The translations under genes were made by a program, and so were the position numbers. 64,000 nucleotides of DNA, taken from assembly GCA_044221135.1 (NCBI GenBank), contig JBGAPT010000001.1, forward strand, positions 129,856 through 193,855, in the 5' to 3' direction. This document shows, one piece after another, positions 53,638 to 63,071 of this stretch; the stretch's first letter is position 1, and the number at the start of each line of letters is the position of its first letter. Source of the DNA: UBA4722 sp044221135. Its GTDB lineage: Bacteria; Pseudomonadota; Gammaproteobacteria; DSM-16500. The notes under the pieces were generated by a model. That model was not told the origin of the DNA. It was given only the letters and a program-made list of their open reading frames with translations, and made no database searches.

Positions 53638-53976
53638 CTACTTTTTCTTTTCTTCTGTCATCGGTTGCTTCTCAGCAGGCACCGCAGGAATCGCCTGACT
53701 TGGCAATGCCGTAACCGGCAAATTAACCTGTTGAGCCTGTCTTGCCGCCCTACTAGCCAAATAATTTAACGTAATACTTGTTGTAAAAAATACCAGTGCA
53801 AACCCCACTGTTACTCTAAGCAAAAAAGAACCCGATCCGCGACTACCAAACACAGTCTGCGATGCGCCACTACCAAAAGCAGCACCCATGGTAGCGCCTT
53901 TACCTTGTTGCACTAAAACCAAAATAATCAAACAGGCAACCGTCAACACATGGATAATTAAAATAAATTGGTACAT
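53638..53976 (-). CDS. secG: Preprotein translocase subunit SecG
   Basis: The 112-residue third subunit of the SecYEG channel. It has two membrane helices (MYQFILIIHVLTVACLIILV and FLLRVTVGFALVFFTTSITL) joined by the conserved loop QQGKGATMGAAFGSGASQTVFGSRG. The tail is Gln/Ala/Pro-rich and ends in KKK. A strong AGGAGG ribosome site precedes the ATG at 53976. It follows tpiA, the usual order. Confidence 0.95.
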   Translation of the reverse strand: MYQFILIIHVLTVACLIILVLVQQGKGATMGAAFGSGASQTVFGSRGSGSFLLRVTVGFALVFFTTSITLNYLASRAARQAQQVNLPVTALPSQAIPAVPAEKQPMTEEKKK

Positions 53977-54065
53977 CTCTCCTCCTCTGTTTATATGCTA
54001 CGCATAAGCAAAGCTTATACTTGCACGTAAGGGAAGAACTACGATTCTCCCCGCTTGAAGAATCC

Positions 54066-54095
54066 CTCACCGCGTAAGGTCAGCGGGAATCGCTG
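54066..54095. repeat. Short intergenic repeat in tpiA-secG spacer
   Basis: Contains CGCGTAAGGTCAGCGGGAA (54071-54089) exactly as at 33065-33083, and shares the next CGCTG/TGCTG bases. It lies 13 bases past the tpiA stop. Confidence 0.7.
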
Positions 54096-54107
54096 TCTCT
54101 TATTCAG

Positions 54108-54860
54108 TTAAGCTGCTGCTTGGCAAATAGCCAAAAAACTTTTCGCATCTAACGATGCGCCACCGACTAAACCGCCATCAATATCAGGCATAGAAAATAA
54201 TAGCGCTGCATTATCTGCTTTAACACTACCGCCGTACAGTATACGCACTGTATCAGCAACATCAAGACTGTATTCCCTGAGAAGGTTACGAATATATTCA
54301 TGCACTGCTTGTGCTTGAGCAGGCGTTGCAGTTAAGCCCGTGCCAATAGCCCACACAGGCTCATAAGCAATGACCGCTTGCTTAAACATTTCAGCACCCA
54401 CTAAATGAAGCACAGTCTGAAGCTGTTGAGCAATCACCGCTTCAGTCTTTCCTTCTGTTCTCTGTTGCTGCGTTTCCCCTACACACAATATCGGCTGCAA
54501 CCCTGCTTCAATCGCCGTTTTAAATTTCTTTGCCACCAATGTAGAATCTTCATTGAACAATAAACGCCTCTCAGAATGACCCACCAAAACATATTGGCAA
54601 CCATAATCCACCAACATCAAACCAGAAACTTCTCCTGTAAAAGCACCCGACTCTCCCAAGTAAAGATTTTGCCCACCCCAAGCAATCAAACTATCTACTA
54701 ACTGGCTTTCAGCCAATTGCAAATGTACAAAGCTGGGGAAAACAACGATAGAGAGGGATGAATAAGCGCGCGTACCTTCTTTTATCTCATTCAACAAGGC
54801 TTTAACTTCTACCCGTGAGCCGTGCATTTTCCAATTGCCTGCTATTATTTTTTTGCGCAT
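54108..54860 (-). CDS. tpiA: Triosephosphate isomerase
   Basis: Interconverts dihydroxyacetone phosphate and glyceraldehyde 3-phosphate. From the ATG at 54860 it has 250 residues. The substrate lysine is in IAGNWKMHG, the catalytic His in YVLVGHSERR, the catalytic Glu in AYEPVWAIGTG and the phosphate loop in YGGSVKADN. I dropped the four residues of the longer frame because the family starts MRKKIIAGNWKM. It is upstream of secG on the same strand. Confidence 0.97.
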   Translation of the reverse strand: MRKKIIAGNWKMHGSRVEVKALLNEIKEGTRAYSSLSIVVFPSFVHLQLAESQLVDSLIAWGGQNLYLGESGAFTGEVSGLMLVDYGCQYVLVGHSERRLLFNEDSTLVAKKFKTAIEAGLQPILCVGETQQQRTEGKTEAVIAQQLQTVLHLVGAEMFKQAVIAYEPVWAIGTGLTATPAQAQAVHEYIRNLLREYSLDVADTVRILYGGSVKADNAALLFSMPDIDGGLVGGASLDAKSFLAICQAAA

Positions 54861-54937
54861 AAGAATCACCACCGAGTTTGAGTGGCGGTGATTGTAAACG
54901 AAAAGGAGGGTTAGTTACAAGAAAAGAGAGAATCTCA

Positions 54938-57900
54938 TCAGATCCTGCGCGCAGCAATACCGCCAGGCGTAGCAGCAGCTCGTTGCTCCTCCCGTTTTTC
55001 CAACTTTGTAATCTCTGTTTGTAACCTATCTACCGTCGCTAACATATGAGCACGGTCGTCGCATTGTTCCTGCGCAGCTTTCTCCACTGCATTGACCCGC
55101 TCCACAAGGTCCTTCTCCACTGGTTGTCCTCCTAATGCCTGTTTCATCCCTGCGCTAACCATCCACTTCCGAAAGTTTTGAATGATCCCTTTCGCGCCTG
55201 CAACTGGCTTGAAATCAGCATCCGCTTTATTTTCTAGCGGAGTTAATTTTGCATACTCTCGATGGGCTGTCTCATAACTCGCTTTAAGTTCTTCTACTTT
55301 CGCCTTCTGTTGAGCTAATGCAGCACTATTATCCTCATCGGGATTGCTATTGATTTTTGCTATTGCGTTCGCTGCCTCATCTACCTGCTCTGTGATTGAT
55401 TTCATGATGTGATCCAGTTGCGTCCTTTTACGTTCTAGCTTCTTCACCTCAGTCTCTAACTCTGCAATTCTTTCCTTCGCTTCAGATGCTGGTGATACAA
55501 ATGCACGCTCTAATAAACTTTGCTCATCCAAATTTCCCTGCTTTGAATCCTTCGGGGAAACCAACAACGTCCCAAGACGACTTGCCTCGTACCCTTTATC
55601 ATCAACTGGTTTCTTATCCAAATTCTCTCTCCATTTGCGCTCTAATGCTTTCGCTCTTATTTTTAAATCTGGATCGTTCATTTTATCTAAAAGCTCCGAC
55701 GCATCTTTTCCAAACCGTATGCCAATAAAAATACCATTTTCTGCTTGTTTCTCCGCTGCCTCAATAGCATGTCTTAACTGTAGCTGCATGCGTTCACCAT
55801 GCTCTGGAGCCGCGTCCGTATAGGGTTGACAAGACAGCTCTACGATATTCATCGGATTCTGTTTGTAACATAGCAGAACCATCGCACCCATTGCTTCTGC
55901 CGCTTTTTCTTTATACCACGGATTATACTCAGTCCATGTGTCCTGCAGGTGAGTCACAAAAAATGTCATTTGACCTTCATCATTTTTACGGCGGTTCACA
56001 CTAAACTTTTCATTCAAATAAGCATATTTACAATCGTCTTGCTTATTCTCCAGAAGCCTAATGATCGCTTTATCACGAGCAATCTCTGGAGTGCTGGTAT
56101 CTGATTCTTCCTGTCGTTGTTTTATCTCCGCTTTTATTTCAGCATCAGAAGTGATATCGGTAATAGCAATAGGCAAGGTCTCTTTCCAATCACTGCCAGC
56201 TACGGTAAATGCTGTCTGTTTATTCTTGTACGTCCCTTTCAACTCACTGCTTTCCCAATCTAAGCCCTTCATGTCCGTAAGCTGACGTTCATGCTTAGTA
56301 ATCTGCTTTAGTTGCTCTTCCTGATAGGTTGATAGTTTAGGTTCAGGATTATCCTGAGGGGATTTGCCTGGGTAAGTAAGCAACGTAGAAGTGACAGATC
56401 TGAAATGCCCTGGCCCTGCCTTAGCCATTTCGTCATAAGTCTTTTGGTCGTCTGCAAACCTCTGTACAAGCGCTTTCATTTCTGGAGAACCCACTTCACA
56501 TACTTTAGTACATTCACCTGTTACCTGATTAATATAATAAAGTGATTGAGGTTCTGTTGCGCCAGCAGGCTGTACCAAAACATAAGCACGCTTACAATCA
56601 TCTCTCAAAAAAAACTCGTGGGGTTCAGTAAGTGTTGATACTGCAGACTTTGGTTCCGTCCCAGAGGATACAAACATGCAACCACCCTCCAATTTTTTCA
56701 TTTCTTTACTTCTGAGTTTTGTACCACGTACCTCCGCAGTCAGTATCTCCGCATGGACCCTAAAACTCTCATTAGTATGCACACGCTCCTTGGCTCTAAC
56801 TTGCAGCAGATTGATATCCTCACCTACCACTTCGGGAAATTTATCAAGGTGATCTTTAATGGCTGCTGCATCCGGACCTAGATCTTTCTCCAACTGTTGA
56901 ACTTTCGCCTCCAACTCCTCAGGCTTAACACCCCCATCTTCTATCATCCAGCCATTCACAGTATCTTTCATGTCTTGCACAAAGTTACTGGTCTTTGCTA
57001 TTGCTTGTTTTGCTGAATCAGTTTGTGTTGCAGCGGCTTTCGTTGCTGCGTCTGCTACTTGCGTTTGTTTTTCTTTTATTCGTTTTTCTTCGTTCTCAAA
57101 TTTAGTTTGCTCCGCCCTTTGTTTTACTTCTCCTTTATCTGCAGCTTTCATTTCCTCAGCTACAGTCACTAATTCCCCTGTAGCTTGTTGTATCTGTGCT
57201 TGCACAGTAGCTGCACTCTGCTCTAACTCCGCAACTCGCGCTGTAGCCCGTTTCTTAATAGTAAGCGTTTGGTCTTTTTGTCGTGTTGCCTCGTGTAACA
57301 AAGCAGTTTTCTGTTCCAGTGATAATTGAGCTGCTGTTTTTTCCTGTTGTTTAGCCTCTGGTTGCCCTTGCTGCTCTTCTTTTTTGTCTTGAGCACCGCC
57401 GCCCTCAGCAGCTGCTTGTACAGCAGCTGCTTTTTCCTCGCTAACCTGTTTATGCAACTCGGCTATTTCAGAAGATAGCTCCATTGTTTTTTTAAAATAT
57501 TCTTTAAAAGCTGTCTCTGCTTGAGTAATAGTTTCCTTAACCGCTAACATTACTCTTTGAGTCTCTGTCTGTTCTTCTTGCCATCTTGCAACGTTTCTTT
57601 CAATCTCTCTTTTCTTTTCCGATGCTGCTTCAACTTGCTTAGTTTCAACCTCTCTTTCACGTTGTCTATGCACCTCATACGCTTGTTTTTTTTCTTCTAA
57701 CCCAGCCAGTGCTTTAGCTTCTTCTTGCTTTGCTTCTGTTATCGTACTATCACGTTTCTGTTCAGCCGTTTCTATTGTAGCTCGATGTTTCTTTTCAACC
57801 TCTGCTATCTTCTGCTCGACAGGTCCCATCCATTGTTTCAGCTTCCCCCATCCTTCCTTCGCATCATAACCATACACATCCAAGGGATGTTTCACAGAAG

Positions 57901-58138
57901 GAGGTGTTCGAAGAGGTGGAAGATCCTCTAATCTGGTACCCGCATCGATCGCATCGTCCCGAGCCTTTTTCTCCTCATCTACCCTGCTTTTACTATTCCT
58001 CAGAGCAGCCAACATTTGATTCAATTCTTTAGCATCTGCCTCCTTTTTTGATTTAATTCTAGCTGCAGCCTCTGCTTTAGATTCGGGTTTTTGTGCTTTT
58101 TTTTCCTTTTCTTCGGGAACACTACTACTACCGGTCAT
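54938..58138 (-). CDS. Large coiled-coil protein of unknown function, 1066 aa
   Basis: Unrecognised. The N-terminal 390 residues are extremely rich in Glu, Lys, Gln and Ala with long heptad-like stretches (AEVEKKHRATIETAEQKRDS), so a long coiled coil is expected. A more globular part spans about 440-830 (FFLRDDCKRAYVLVQPAGAT, YYINQVTGECTKVCEVGSPE), and a second coiled coil covers about 880-1060 (EAKERIAELETEVKKLERKR). There is no signal peptide or membrane span. The Glu-rich KLEKREEQRAA just before the end resembles the E-block of Dot/Icm effectors. In a Legionellales genome an effector role is a fair guess, not shown. GAGG precedes the ATG at 58138. Confidence 0.75.
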   Translation of the reverse strand: MTGSSSVPEEKEKKAQKPESKAEAAARIKSKKEADAKELNQMLAALRNSKSRVDEEKKARDDAIDAGTRLEDLPPLRTPPSVKHPLDVYGYDAKEGWGKLKQWMGPVEQKIAEVEKKHRATIETAEQKRDSTITEAKQEEAKALAGLEEKKQAYEVHRQREREVETKQVEAASEKKREIERNVARWQEEQTETQRVMLAVKETITQAETAFKEYFKKTMELSSEIAELHKQVSEEKAAAVQAAAEGGGAQDKKEEQQGQPEAKQQEKTAAQLSLEQKTALLHEATRQKDQTLTIKKRATARVAELEQSAATVQAQIQQATGELVTVAEEMKAADKGEVKQRAEQTKFENEEKRIKEKQTQVADAATKAAATQTDSAKQAIAKTSNFVQDMKDTVNGWMIEDGGVKPEELEAKVQQLEKDLGPDAAAIKDHLDKFPEVVGEDINLLQVRAKERVHTNESFRVHAEILTAEVRGTKLRSKEMKKLEGGCMFVSSGTEPKSAVSTLTEPHEFFLRDDCKRAYVLVQPAGATEPQSLYYINQVTGECTKVCEVGSPEMKALVQRFADDQKTYDEMAKAGPGHFRSVTSTLLTYPGKSPQDNPEPKLSTYQEEQLKQITKHERQLTDMKGLDWESSELKGTYKNKQTAFTVAGSDWKETLPIAITDITSDAEIKAEIKQRQEESDTSTPEIARDKAIIRLLENKQDDCKYAYLNEKFSVNRRKNDEGQMTFFVTHLQDTWTEYNPWYKEKAAEAMGAMVLLCYKQNPMNIVELSCQPYTDAAPEHGERMQLQLRHAIEAAEKQAENGIFIGIRFGKDASELLDKMNDPDLKIRAKALERKWRENLDKKPVDDKGYEASRLGTLLVSPKDSKQGNLDEQSLLERAFVSPASEAKERIAELETEVKKLERKRTQLDHIMKSITEQVDEAANAIAKINSNPDEDNSAALAQQKAKVEELKASYETAHREYAKLTPLENKADADFKPVAGAKGIIQNFRKWMVSAGMKQALGGQPVEKDLVERVNAVEKAAQEQCDDRAHMLATVDRLQTEITKLEKREEQRAAATPGGIAARRI

Positions 58139-58221
58139 ATCAAAATACCTCTATTATTTATTTTAAGAAAAAGAACATTTATTGACTAATTATACTCTAT
58201 TAATACTTATTTTCACCCAGC

Positions 58222-59070
58222 CTAGGTCCCTTTACCGGATACCAGACGTGCTTTTTCTTCCGCCTGATACAATTTTTGATCTGCCTCAGTGGGCTCATAA
58301 TGCAATATTTCCAATGGCTTATGATACTTGCTTTCCCACAGCTTAATTTCAACCCAACTCGCGCGTACCATTTTATTAAAACCAGTTAACTCGACCGCCC
58401 AACCCCGCTTGCACACCTCACGCGCCATCACTCTGGCCGTTTGCAACGCATCTTCCAATGTCCTATCGTGTGAAAACAAATCCTTAGGCGCACCGACTAA
58501 ACAACTCCCTCTATCATAAATTTGAAAATGTTCATTTGCCCCTTCCAGTTCTAGCTTTTTATTTTCACCCGGCAAATCGAGATTATGCACATCCCAAATC
58601 GTCATCGTCGCAAACCGTTGCATCAAATAATACACTTCCACTAATGTCAGTGGACGATTTATTAAACTTTCTATCTCTGGTAAAGGTAAATCCTGCCCTA
58701 GCGCTTCCCATACTTTTGATTTTAAATCCGTAAAATACTGATGCCCTTCCAGCATACTGATACGTTCTTTGATAGTCAGCGTAAATTTTGTAGTCAGTTG
58801 CCCACCCGACACCGTTTTCGCTAAAATGACTATCTCATAATCACCCTCTGTACCCGCCGCGGGGATCCCGCCCAGCGTGCCGCTTTCTGTGCAAATCAAA
58901 CCCTGAATCAAAGCAGCGCCACCCGATAACTCTGCAGTAAACTTCAAAGGGCCTTCTTCTGCATCTGGTGGCTGAATAAAATCATTCATATTCAACGGGC
59001 CTAATGCAGCGCCTTCATTCACGATTAGAGATGGAATATTTTTGATTAAAACAGGCGACTGGTCTGGCAT
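58222..59070 (-). CDS. Ig-like/cadherin-type domain protein of unknown function, 282 aa
   Basis: Residues 1-105 resemble a bacterial putative-Ig or cadherin-like repeat (SPVLIKNIPSLIVNEGAALG, then GTLGGIPAAGTEGDYEIVIL and FTLTIKER). The remaining 175 residues are unrecognised and look alpha/beta (LTLVEVYYLMQRFATMTIWD, ALQTARVMAREVCKRGWAVE). No signal peptide is present, which is odd for an Ig-like protein and hints at a dedicated secretion route. It ends ADQKLYQAEEKARLVSGKGT, with a Glu pair near the C-terminus. AAGGGA precedes the ATG. It lies just upstream of the coiled-coil gene on the same strand and may be co-transcribed. Confidence 0.68.
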   Translation of the reverse strand: MPDQSPVLIKNIPSLIVNEGAALGPLNMNDFIQPPDAEEGPLKFTAELSGGAALIQGLICTESGTLGGIPAAGTEGDYEIVILAKTVSGGQLTTKFTLTIKERISMLEGHQYFTDLKSKVWEALGQDLPLPEIESLINRPLTLVEVYYLMQRFATMTIWDVHNLDLPGENKKLELEGANEHFQIYDRGSCLVGAPKDLFSHDRTLEDALQTARVMAREVCKRGWAVELTGFNKMVRASWVEIKLWESKYHKPLEILHYEPTEADQKLYQAEEKARLVSGKGT

Positions 59071-59150
59071 ACATCATCCCTTTAAATAATATCCCTTGAG
59101 ATTACGCGAAATAGATGTTTTTGTGAAGATAGGTCCATGGGAACCGCTGA

Positions 59151-59369
59151 TCATACCCACTCATAAATCTCCGTCACTAACGGACTGCACTGCATACACT
59201 TCACACCACAATTCAGTGTTTTTTTACATTGCCGCACTTTGCCCTTACGAATCCAGTGCCCTAACATGTGACGTGCTAATTCTGAATCACAATTAAAATA
59301 GCTGCAAAGAGTCGCCAAACTCGTCATCTTGACACGCACCAAGTATTGTTTGATATCAAGCAAGTTCAT
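59151..59369 (-). CDS. feoC: FeoC-like winged-helix protein
   Basis: A 72-residue winged-helix protein (MNLLDIKQYLVRVKMTSLAT) with four cysteines in CKKTLNCGVKCMQC, the arrangement of FeoC, which binds an Fe-S cluster and modulates FeoB in enterobacteria. The start at 59369, with a GAGGG site, overlaps the end of feoB by 14 bases. The frame extends upstream to 59417 but that part is inside feoB. It is third in feoABC. Confidence 0.85.
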   Translation of the reverse strand: MNLLDIKQYLVRVKMTSLATLCSYFNCDSELARHMLGHWIRKGKVRQCKKTLNCGVKCMQCSPLVTEIYEWV

Positions 59370-61665
59370 ACTGCCCTCGCATTTCACCTCGCGTTGAATA
59401 AAAACGCATACCCACAATGATCAAAACAAAAAGACTGACAATACTTGCCACCCAGCTAAAAGACATCGCAGGATGACGCATCCAAGTCACCAGCTGATAA
59501 AAAGTCACTGCCGCACCATAAGCTACGCTAGTCGTCCAAATAACAGAAAATAATGCCCACCCCCGATTCACTTCGCGTAACATGGCAGCTGTTGTAGAAA
59601 CACATGGAAAATACAATAACACAAACAATAAATAAGCCATGGCGCCAATTTGTCCATCAAATTGTTTAACCATCACACCATATACATTTTGCGAAACAGT
59701 ATGCACTGGCGCTTTAGCCAGCACTGGATTACCTAATGCATTACCCAATTGACTCAATTTCGTTGGAATAGACAGTAACGCATCCTGCAAACCACCCCAA
59801 AAATGAAATGCATCACCCGATACAGTCGCCAAATGACCTATCTGGCTATACAATGCATTTAATGTTCCAATCACCACTTCCTTCGCTAACACGCCCGTCA
59901 ACAAACCCACTGTGGCAGGCCAATTATCTTGTTGTATACCCATCGGTGCAAAAACAGGTGTGACAGCGCGTCCCACGACCGACAGCAATGAATGCGTATC
60001 TCCTTCCGCTACACTTAAAGTGCCACCCACAGTAAGACTACCTAATGCGCCCAATAAAACACAAATAGGCACAATGTATTTACCTGCACGAAAAATAAAT
60101 CCTTTCAGCCGCTGCCAAGCATGCAACCCTAAGGTTTTTAAGTTAGGCAAATGATAAGCGGGTAATTCCATCATCAACGGTGCCGGCTCGCCTTGCAAAA
60201 GTGTTTTACGTAATAACAGACCCGTCAACATAGCCAATGCAATGCCAATTAAATATAAAATAAAAATAATATTTTGCCCGCCCACAGGGAAAAATGCAGC
60301 TGTAAAAACAGCATAAATCGCAAGGCGCGCGCCACATGACATAAATGGACTCATCATCACTGTCAAAATACGGTCCCGTTTATTTTCCAATGTGCGTGCC
60401 GCCATGACTGCAGGTACGTTACAACCAAAGCCTACAATCATAGGCACAAATGATTTCCCCGGCAAACCCAACGCACGCATCAAACGATCAATCACAAATG
60501 CAGCGCGCGCCATGTAGCCTGAGTCTTCTAACAACGCAAGAAATAAAAACATAGCACCAATCACTGGAATAAATGTCACTGTGGTATTAATGCCTTTCCC
60601 TACTCCATTGGCAAGCAAAGCAATTAACCAAGTCGGTGCATGAAGCTGCATCAATCCATGCGCCAAACCCCCTACAAAAAGAGTATTACTCCCTATATCA
60701 AAAAAATCTTGAAACGCACCACCTATATTGATTGCAAATAAAAACATGCAATACATCACACCTAAAAAAATAGGAATGCCTAATACACGATGCAACACAA
60801 TACGATCAATGTAAGCCGTCAATGTTTGACGCTTCTGTGCCATCGTCATCACGCAACGTAAAATAATAGCGCGAATCGCACGATAACGTGCATCAGCTAA
60901 TAGAATGTCGCTGTCTTCATCTAACGCACTGTTAATTTTTTGCTGATAATCTGGTATTTTTTGCAAAAGCGTCTCTGGAATAAATTGACGAACAAACCTA
61001 TCTTCTTCCAGTAAACGTAATGCGAGCCATTGAGGATTTAAATGCGGTGTGATCGGAATGTCATGCGCAATCTCTTCTACGATATCTCTTATTAAAGCAG
61101 GGTATTGAATAAGAGAACCTGTTTGCGCAAAAATGGATTTTTTTTCAGAAAAAGCTGTTTTCTGGGTATGAACAATGGTTTTTTTTAACTCTTTAATCCC
61201 TTTATTTTTATTGGCTTCCAATGTCACAACAGGACAATTCAATTCTTTGGCAAATTGATCCACCAAAATTTTTATGTGTCTTTGACGCGCCACATCCATC
61301 ATGTTAAGCGCAAGAATCACGGGCACACCCATTTCCAATAATTGCACTGTTAAATAAAGACTACGCTCCAGGTTGCTAGCATCCAAAATATTAACAATGA
61401 TATTGGCCTGGCGTTGAAAAATATACTCACAAGCAATGCGCTCATCGATAGAAGAGTCTGCTGAAACACTCGTTAATGAATAGACACCCGGCAAATCGAT
61501 GACATCAACAGTCACATCTTCCCATTTAAAAGACCCACTCTTACGCTCAACGGTCACCCCAGGCCAGTTTCCCACGCGTTGTCGCCCGCCCGTTAATGCA
61601 TTGAAAACCGTAGATTTACCACAATTAGGATTGCCTACTAAACCGATCGTCAGTGGTGCACTCAC
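59356..61665 (-). CDS. feoB: Ferrous iron transporter FeoB
   Basis: A GTP-dependent ferrous iron importer of 769 residues. The N-terminal G domain has GNPNCGKST at residues 11-19, a DLPGVYS G3 motif near 57-63 and NMMD near 120. A helical GDI domain follows to about 270, then the membrane domain with its two gate repeats, including MIVGFGCNVPAVMAARTLE and SPFMSCGARLAIY. The start is GTG at 61665, overlapping feoA as GTGA. It acts at the inner membrane with FeoA and FeoC. Length and motifs are typical of gammaproteobacterial FeoB. Confidence 0.97.
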   Translation of the reverse strand: MSAPLTIGLVGNPNCGKSTVFNALTGGRQRVGNWPGVTVERKSGSFKWEDVTVDVIDLPGVYSLTSVSADSSIDERIACEYIFQRQANIIVNILDASNLERSLYLTVQLLEMGVPVILALNMMDVARQRHIKILVDQFAKELNCPVVTLEANKNKGIKELKKTIVHTQKTAFSEKKSIFAQTGSLIQYPALIRDIVEEIAHDIPITPHLNPQWLALRLLEEDRFVRQFIPETLLQKIPDYQQKINSALDEDSDILLADARYRAIRAIILRCVMTMAQKRQTLTAYIDRIVLHRVLGIPIFLGVMYCMFLFAINIGGAFQDFFDIGSNTLFVGGLAHGLMQLHAPTWLIALLANGVGKGINTTVTFIPVIGAMFLFLALLEDSGYMARAAFVIDRLMRALGLPGKSFVPMIVGFGCNVPAVMAARTLENKRDRILTVMMSPFMSCGARLAIYAVFTAAFFPVGGQNIIFILYLIGIALAMLTGLLLRKTLLQGEPAPLMMELPAYHLPNLKTLGLHAWQRLKGFIFRAGKYIVPICVLLGALGSLTVGGTLSVAEGDTHSLLSVVGRAVTPVFAPMGIQQDNWPATVGLLTGVLAKEVVIGTLNALYSQIGHLATVSGDAFHFWGGLQDALLSIPTKLSQLGNALGNPVLAKAPVHTVSQNVYGVMVKQFDGQIGAMAYLLFVLLYFPCVSTTAAMLREVNRGWALFSVIWTTSVAYGAAVTFYQLVTWMRHPAMSFSWVASIVSLFVLIIVGMRFYSTRGEMRGQYELA

Positions 61666-61895
61666 ACAGGTACCTCTTCAAGCTGCAATATACTCGCTTC
61701 ACCTTTACGTAAACTTAAAGCAAAACCACGCACTTGAATTTCAATAGGGTCACCTAAAGGCGCAATCCGTGACACAGTTAACTCGGTGCCTGGAATCAAA
61801 CCCATGGAAAGCAGACGATGACGATAGCCTCTTTCTCCTGAAGATAGGCGCACGATCCGTGCTTTATTGCCGATCTTCATGTCTTTTAGCTGCAT
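61662..61895 (-). CDS. feoA: Ferrous iron transport protein FeoA
   Basis: A 77-residue SH3-like cytoplasmic protein needed for FeoB function. Motifs MKIGNKARIVRLSSGERGYR and LLSMGLIPGTELTVSRIAPL are the family hallmarks. A GGGGA site precedes the ATG at 61895. It is first in feoABC, with a Fur-box-like sequence about 70 bases upstream. Confidence 0.95.
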   Translation of the reverse strand: MQLKDMKIGNKARIVRLSSGERGYRHRLLSMGLIPGTELTVSRIAPLGDPIEIQVRGFALSLRKGEASILQLEEVPV

Positions 61896-61966
61896 TTTAT
61901 ATCCCCGTTATGCTTCTATTTGCATAACAGACTGTATCACCCTTCCTCTTTCACTGTCAATCTAAT

Positions 61967-61981
61967 TGAGAATAGCTATCA
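61967..61981. promoter_or_regulatory. Candidate Fur box upstream of feoA
   Basis: TGAGAATAGCTATCA agrees with the 7-1-7 Fur consensus TGATAATNATTATCA at 11 of 14 defined positions. It lies 72 bases before the feoA start, a sensible operator position for an iron-uptake operon. Confidence 0.55.
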
Positions 61982-62025
61982 TTTGGAGGTTCTGGCAATG
62001 ACAAAAAGACAAAGAAAAATGTATA

Positions 62026-62976
62026 TTATCTTCGACCTCTTGTTGGAGGTATTGCTAAGAGAGGGCATTCTTCTGTTGGCATAGCACCATAAGTAGGATC
62101 TGAAGCGAATTTGCCTATAGCATTGCCTACTGCACTGGTTGCTGCACGTGCTCTAGAAAATACAGAATTTCTATCTAGCGCACCCGCAGAGTCTGCTATC
62201 GGTGATGATTTTTTCTCTTCTGCGTGTGATACATCTCTCTCTTGCACAGCTTGAAGGCGACTGCCTGCATCATATTTACAACAATAGGCTAACGCAATCA
62301 AACCTACAACTATAAAACTGCTATAGGCTAATAATGACAGCCAAAAAGGCGACGTCAAGGTCACAAGTGCTGTTTGAAGAAGTGTCAATGTTAAAAAGCC
62401 CAGAAAGAAAAACCCATTCAGCCAGACTTTTTTCTTGGCTTGGGAATACTCATATAGAATGACAGGATCAATCTTATTTTCTTTTCCTGCTTTCTTATCC
62501 GCCTCTATTTTATTAGATAATCTCTTCCATTCAATAACAGCATTAACAAAATCCCATCCTGTTTTGACGGTCAGGCCAAGATACAACGAAGTCGCAGAAA
62601 GTGATCCTGAAATAATAACTGGTGTAAATAATTGATGGATTTGGTTATAAGCACAAACTCCTTGATATAAGCTAGTCAGCACCGTAACCAGCGACGAAAT
62701 ATGCAAACCTGCATTCGCCATACGGTTACCTGCCTTATCTTTAGGAACATAGTAACTTTCCATAACCGCTTTAGAAATATCGACTCCAGCGATTGCCAAA
62801 GCCACACCCGGTAAATTATTTGTAACATATGTTGCAACTGTAGGTTCAATTTTTAATGTGCCTGCAAGGCCCGCCAAACCAAATAAAAGAGCAAATGTTC
62901 TTTTCTGGGCTGCAAGAGAGTTAATAGCTTGGCTAATACGTGCGGTTGTACTCAGAACAGGTGGGGACGCTGGCAT
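62026..62976 (-). CDS. Hypothetical multi-pass membrane protein, 316 aa
   Basis: Unrecognised. I chose the ATG at 62976 (MPASPPVLSTTARISQAINS), with an AAAGGA site, over 63051, whose extra residues are not preceded by one. Hydrophobic segments lie near residues 25-42, 80-100, 112-135, 175-195 and 205-230. The last 70 residues are soluble, Ser/Ala-rich, and end PTEECPLLAIPPTRGRR. It has no neighbours that suggest a function. Proteins of this kind, with paired hydrophobic stretches and polar tails, occur among Legionellales effectors, but that is only a thought. Confidence 0.62.
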   Translation of the reverse strand: MPASPPVLSTTARISQAINSLAAQKRTFALLFGLAGLAGTLKIEPTVATYVTNNLPGVALAIAGVDISKAVMESYYVPKDKAGNRMANAGLHISSLVTVLTSLYQGVCAYNQIHQLFTPVIISGSLSATSLYLGLTVKTGWDFVNAVIEWKRLSNKIEADKKAGKENKIDPVILYEYSQAKKKVWLNGFFFLGFLTLTLLQTALVTLTSPFWLSLLAYSSFIVVGLIALAYCCKYDAGSRLQAVQERDVSHAEEKKSSPIADSAGALDRNSVFSRARAATSAVGNAIGKFASDPTYGAMPTEECPLLAIPPTRGRR

Positions 62977-63071
62977 ATCAAAAATCCTTTTTACTTTTAA
63001 AAATCTTAATCCTAAGAACAAGCAGTATAAAGTATTACGCTCAAAAAGCAATGATAGAAAATTATAAGAAC

